Origin: an uncultured Mesocricetibacter sp.
Lineage (GTDB): Bacteria > Pseudomonadota > Gammaproteobacteria > Enterobacterales > Pasteurellaceae
Assembly (NCBI GenBank): GCA_905373425.1
Contig: CAJPST010000138.1
Coordinates: 1 to 5,746 of the forward strand
Direction of reading: 5' to 3'
DNA length: 5,746 nucleotides
Shown here: positions 5,610-5,746 of the stretch, in pieces
Numbering within the stretch: position 1 is the first letter of the stretch
How the letters are laid out: each line of letters starts with the position of its first letter
Translations under genes and position numbers: made by a program
The notes under the pieces: generated by a model
Told to the model about the DNA's origin: nothing
What the model saw: the letters and a program-made list of their open reading frames with translations, nothing else
Databases searched by the model: none

Positions 5610-5746
5610 TTACAGCACTTTTATGATGCTTTCACACAGATATCGAATATTATCTTCCGTTAACCCTGCCACATTGATGCGACCTGAACGCACGGCATAA
5701 ATAGCGAATTCTTCTTTTAGGCGATCAACTTGCTCAGCACTTAAAC
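5610..5746 (-). CDS. aspC: aspartate/aromatic aminotransferase, C-terminal fragment
   Basis: The minus strand is open from the right edge to a TAA at 5612-5610, giving the last 44 residues; the rest is outside the window. The tail closely follows E. coli AspC: EQVDRLKEEFAIYAV, then SGRINVAGLTEDN, then CESIIKVL at the end. The Arg in SGRINVAG matches the residue that binds the substrate alpha-carboxylate in class I PLP-dependent aminotransferases (Arg386 in the pig enzyme numbering). The enzyme would interconvert aspartate and oxaloacetate using 2-oxoglutarate/glutamate in the cytoplasm. With only the tail visible, TyrB (aromatic aminotransferase) remains an alternative, so the symbol is tentative. 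It converges on nlpC and shares its terminator. Confidence 0.82.
   Translation of the reverse strand, partial: LSAEQVDRLKEEFAIYAVRSGRINVAGLTEDNIRYLCESIIKVL

Overview
The window looks like an ordinary chromosomal segment from a Pasteurellaceae bacterium (Haemophilus, Aggregatibacter, Pasteurella or Actinobacillus group). The best evidence is six exact copies of the 9-base DNA uptake core AAGTGCGGT (or its complement) in 5.7 kb, which is the uptake signal of the H. influenzae-type branch. The proteins (PheS, PheT, IhfA, YegP, NlpC) are all clearly gammaproteobacterial, and base composition is moderately AT-rich by eye. I cannot name the species.

Layout. Positions 1-602: the 3' end of an RluA-family pseudouridine synthase gene, overlapped by one base by a gene for an unidentified small protein with about four membrane segments. 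Positions 625-1099: a yegP homologue (two DUF1508 repeats) with its own likely promoter, a stem-loop near the predicted 5' end of its transcript and a good terminator. Positions 1180-4983: a compact operon pheS-pheT-ihfA with a plausible promoter and a strong terminator with a 12-bp stem. It encodes both subunits of phenylalanyl-tRNA synthetase and the alpha subunit of integration host factor. Positions 5002-5478: an NlpC/P60 lipoprotein, probably a cell-wall peptidase. Positions 5571-5603: a bidirectional terminator built from an uptake sequence and an imperfect inverted copy. Positions 5610-5746: the C-terminal end of an aspartate/aromatic aminotransferase gene on the minus strand, converging on that terminator.

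The order pheS-pheT-ihfA followed by an nlpC-type gene resembles E. coli, but the btuCED vitamin B12 transport genes that lie between ihfA and nlpC there are absent. So are the rplT and pheM genes upstream of pheS. No phenylalanine-rich leader peptide is visible, so the E. coli pheM-type attenuator does not seem to operate here. All complete genes appear intact.

I found no mobile element, CRISPR array, stable RNA gene or new multi-gene system. The points most worth a second look are the unidentified membrane protein coupled to the pseudouridine synthase, the missing Phe attenuator, the loss of btuCED, and the use of uptake sequences both as a terminator and inside coding sequence. No stretch longer than 300 bases lacks a gene.
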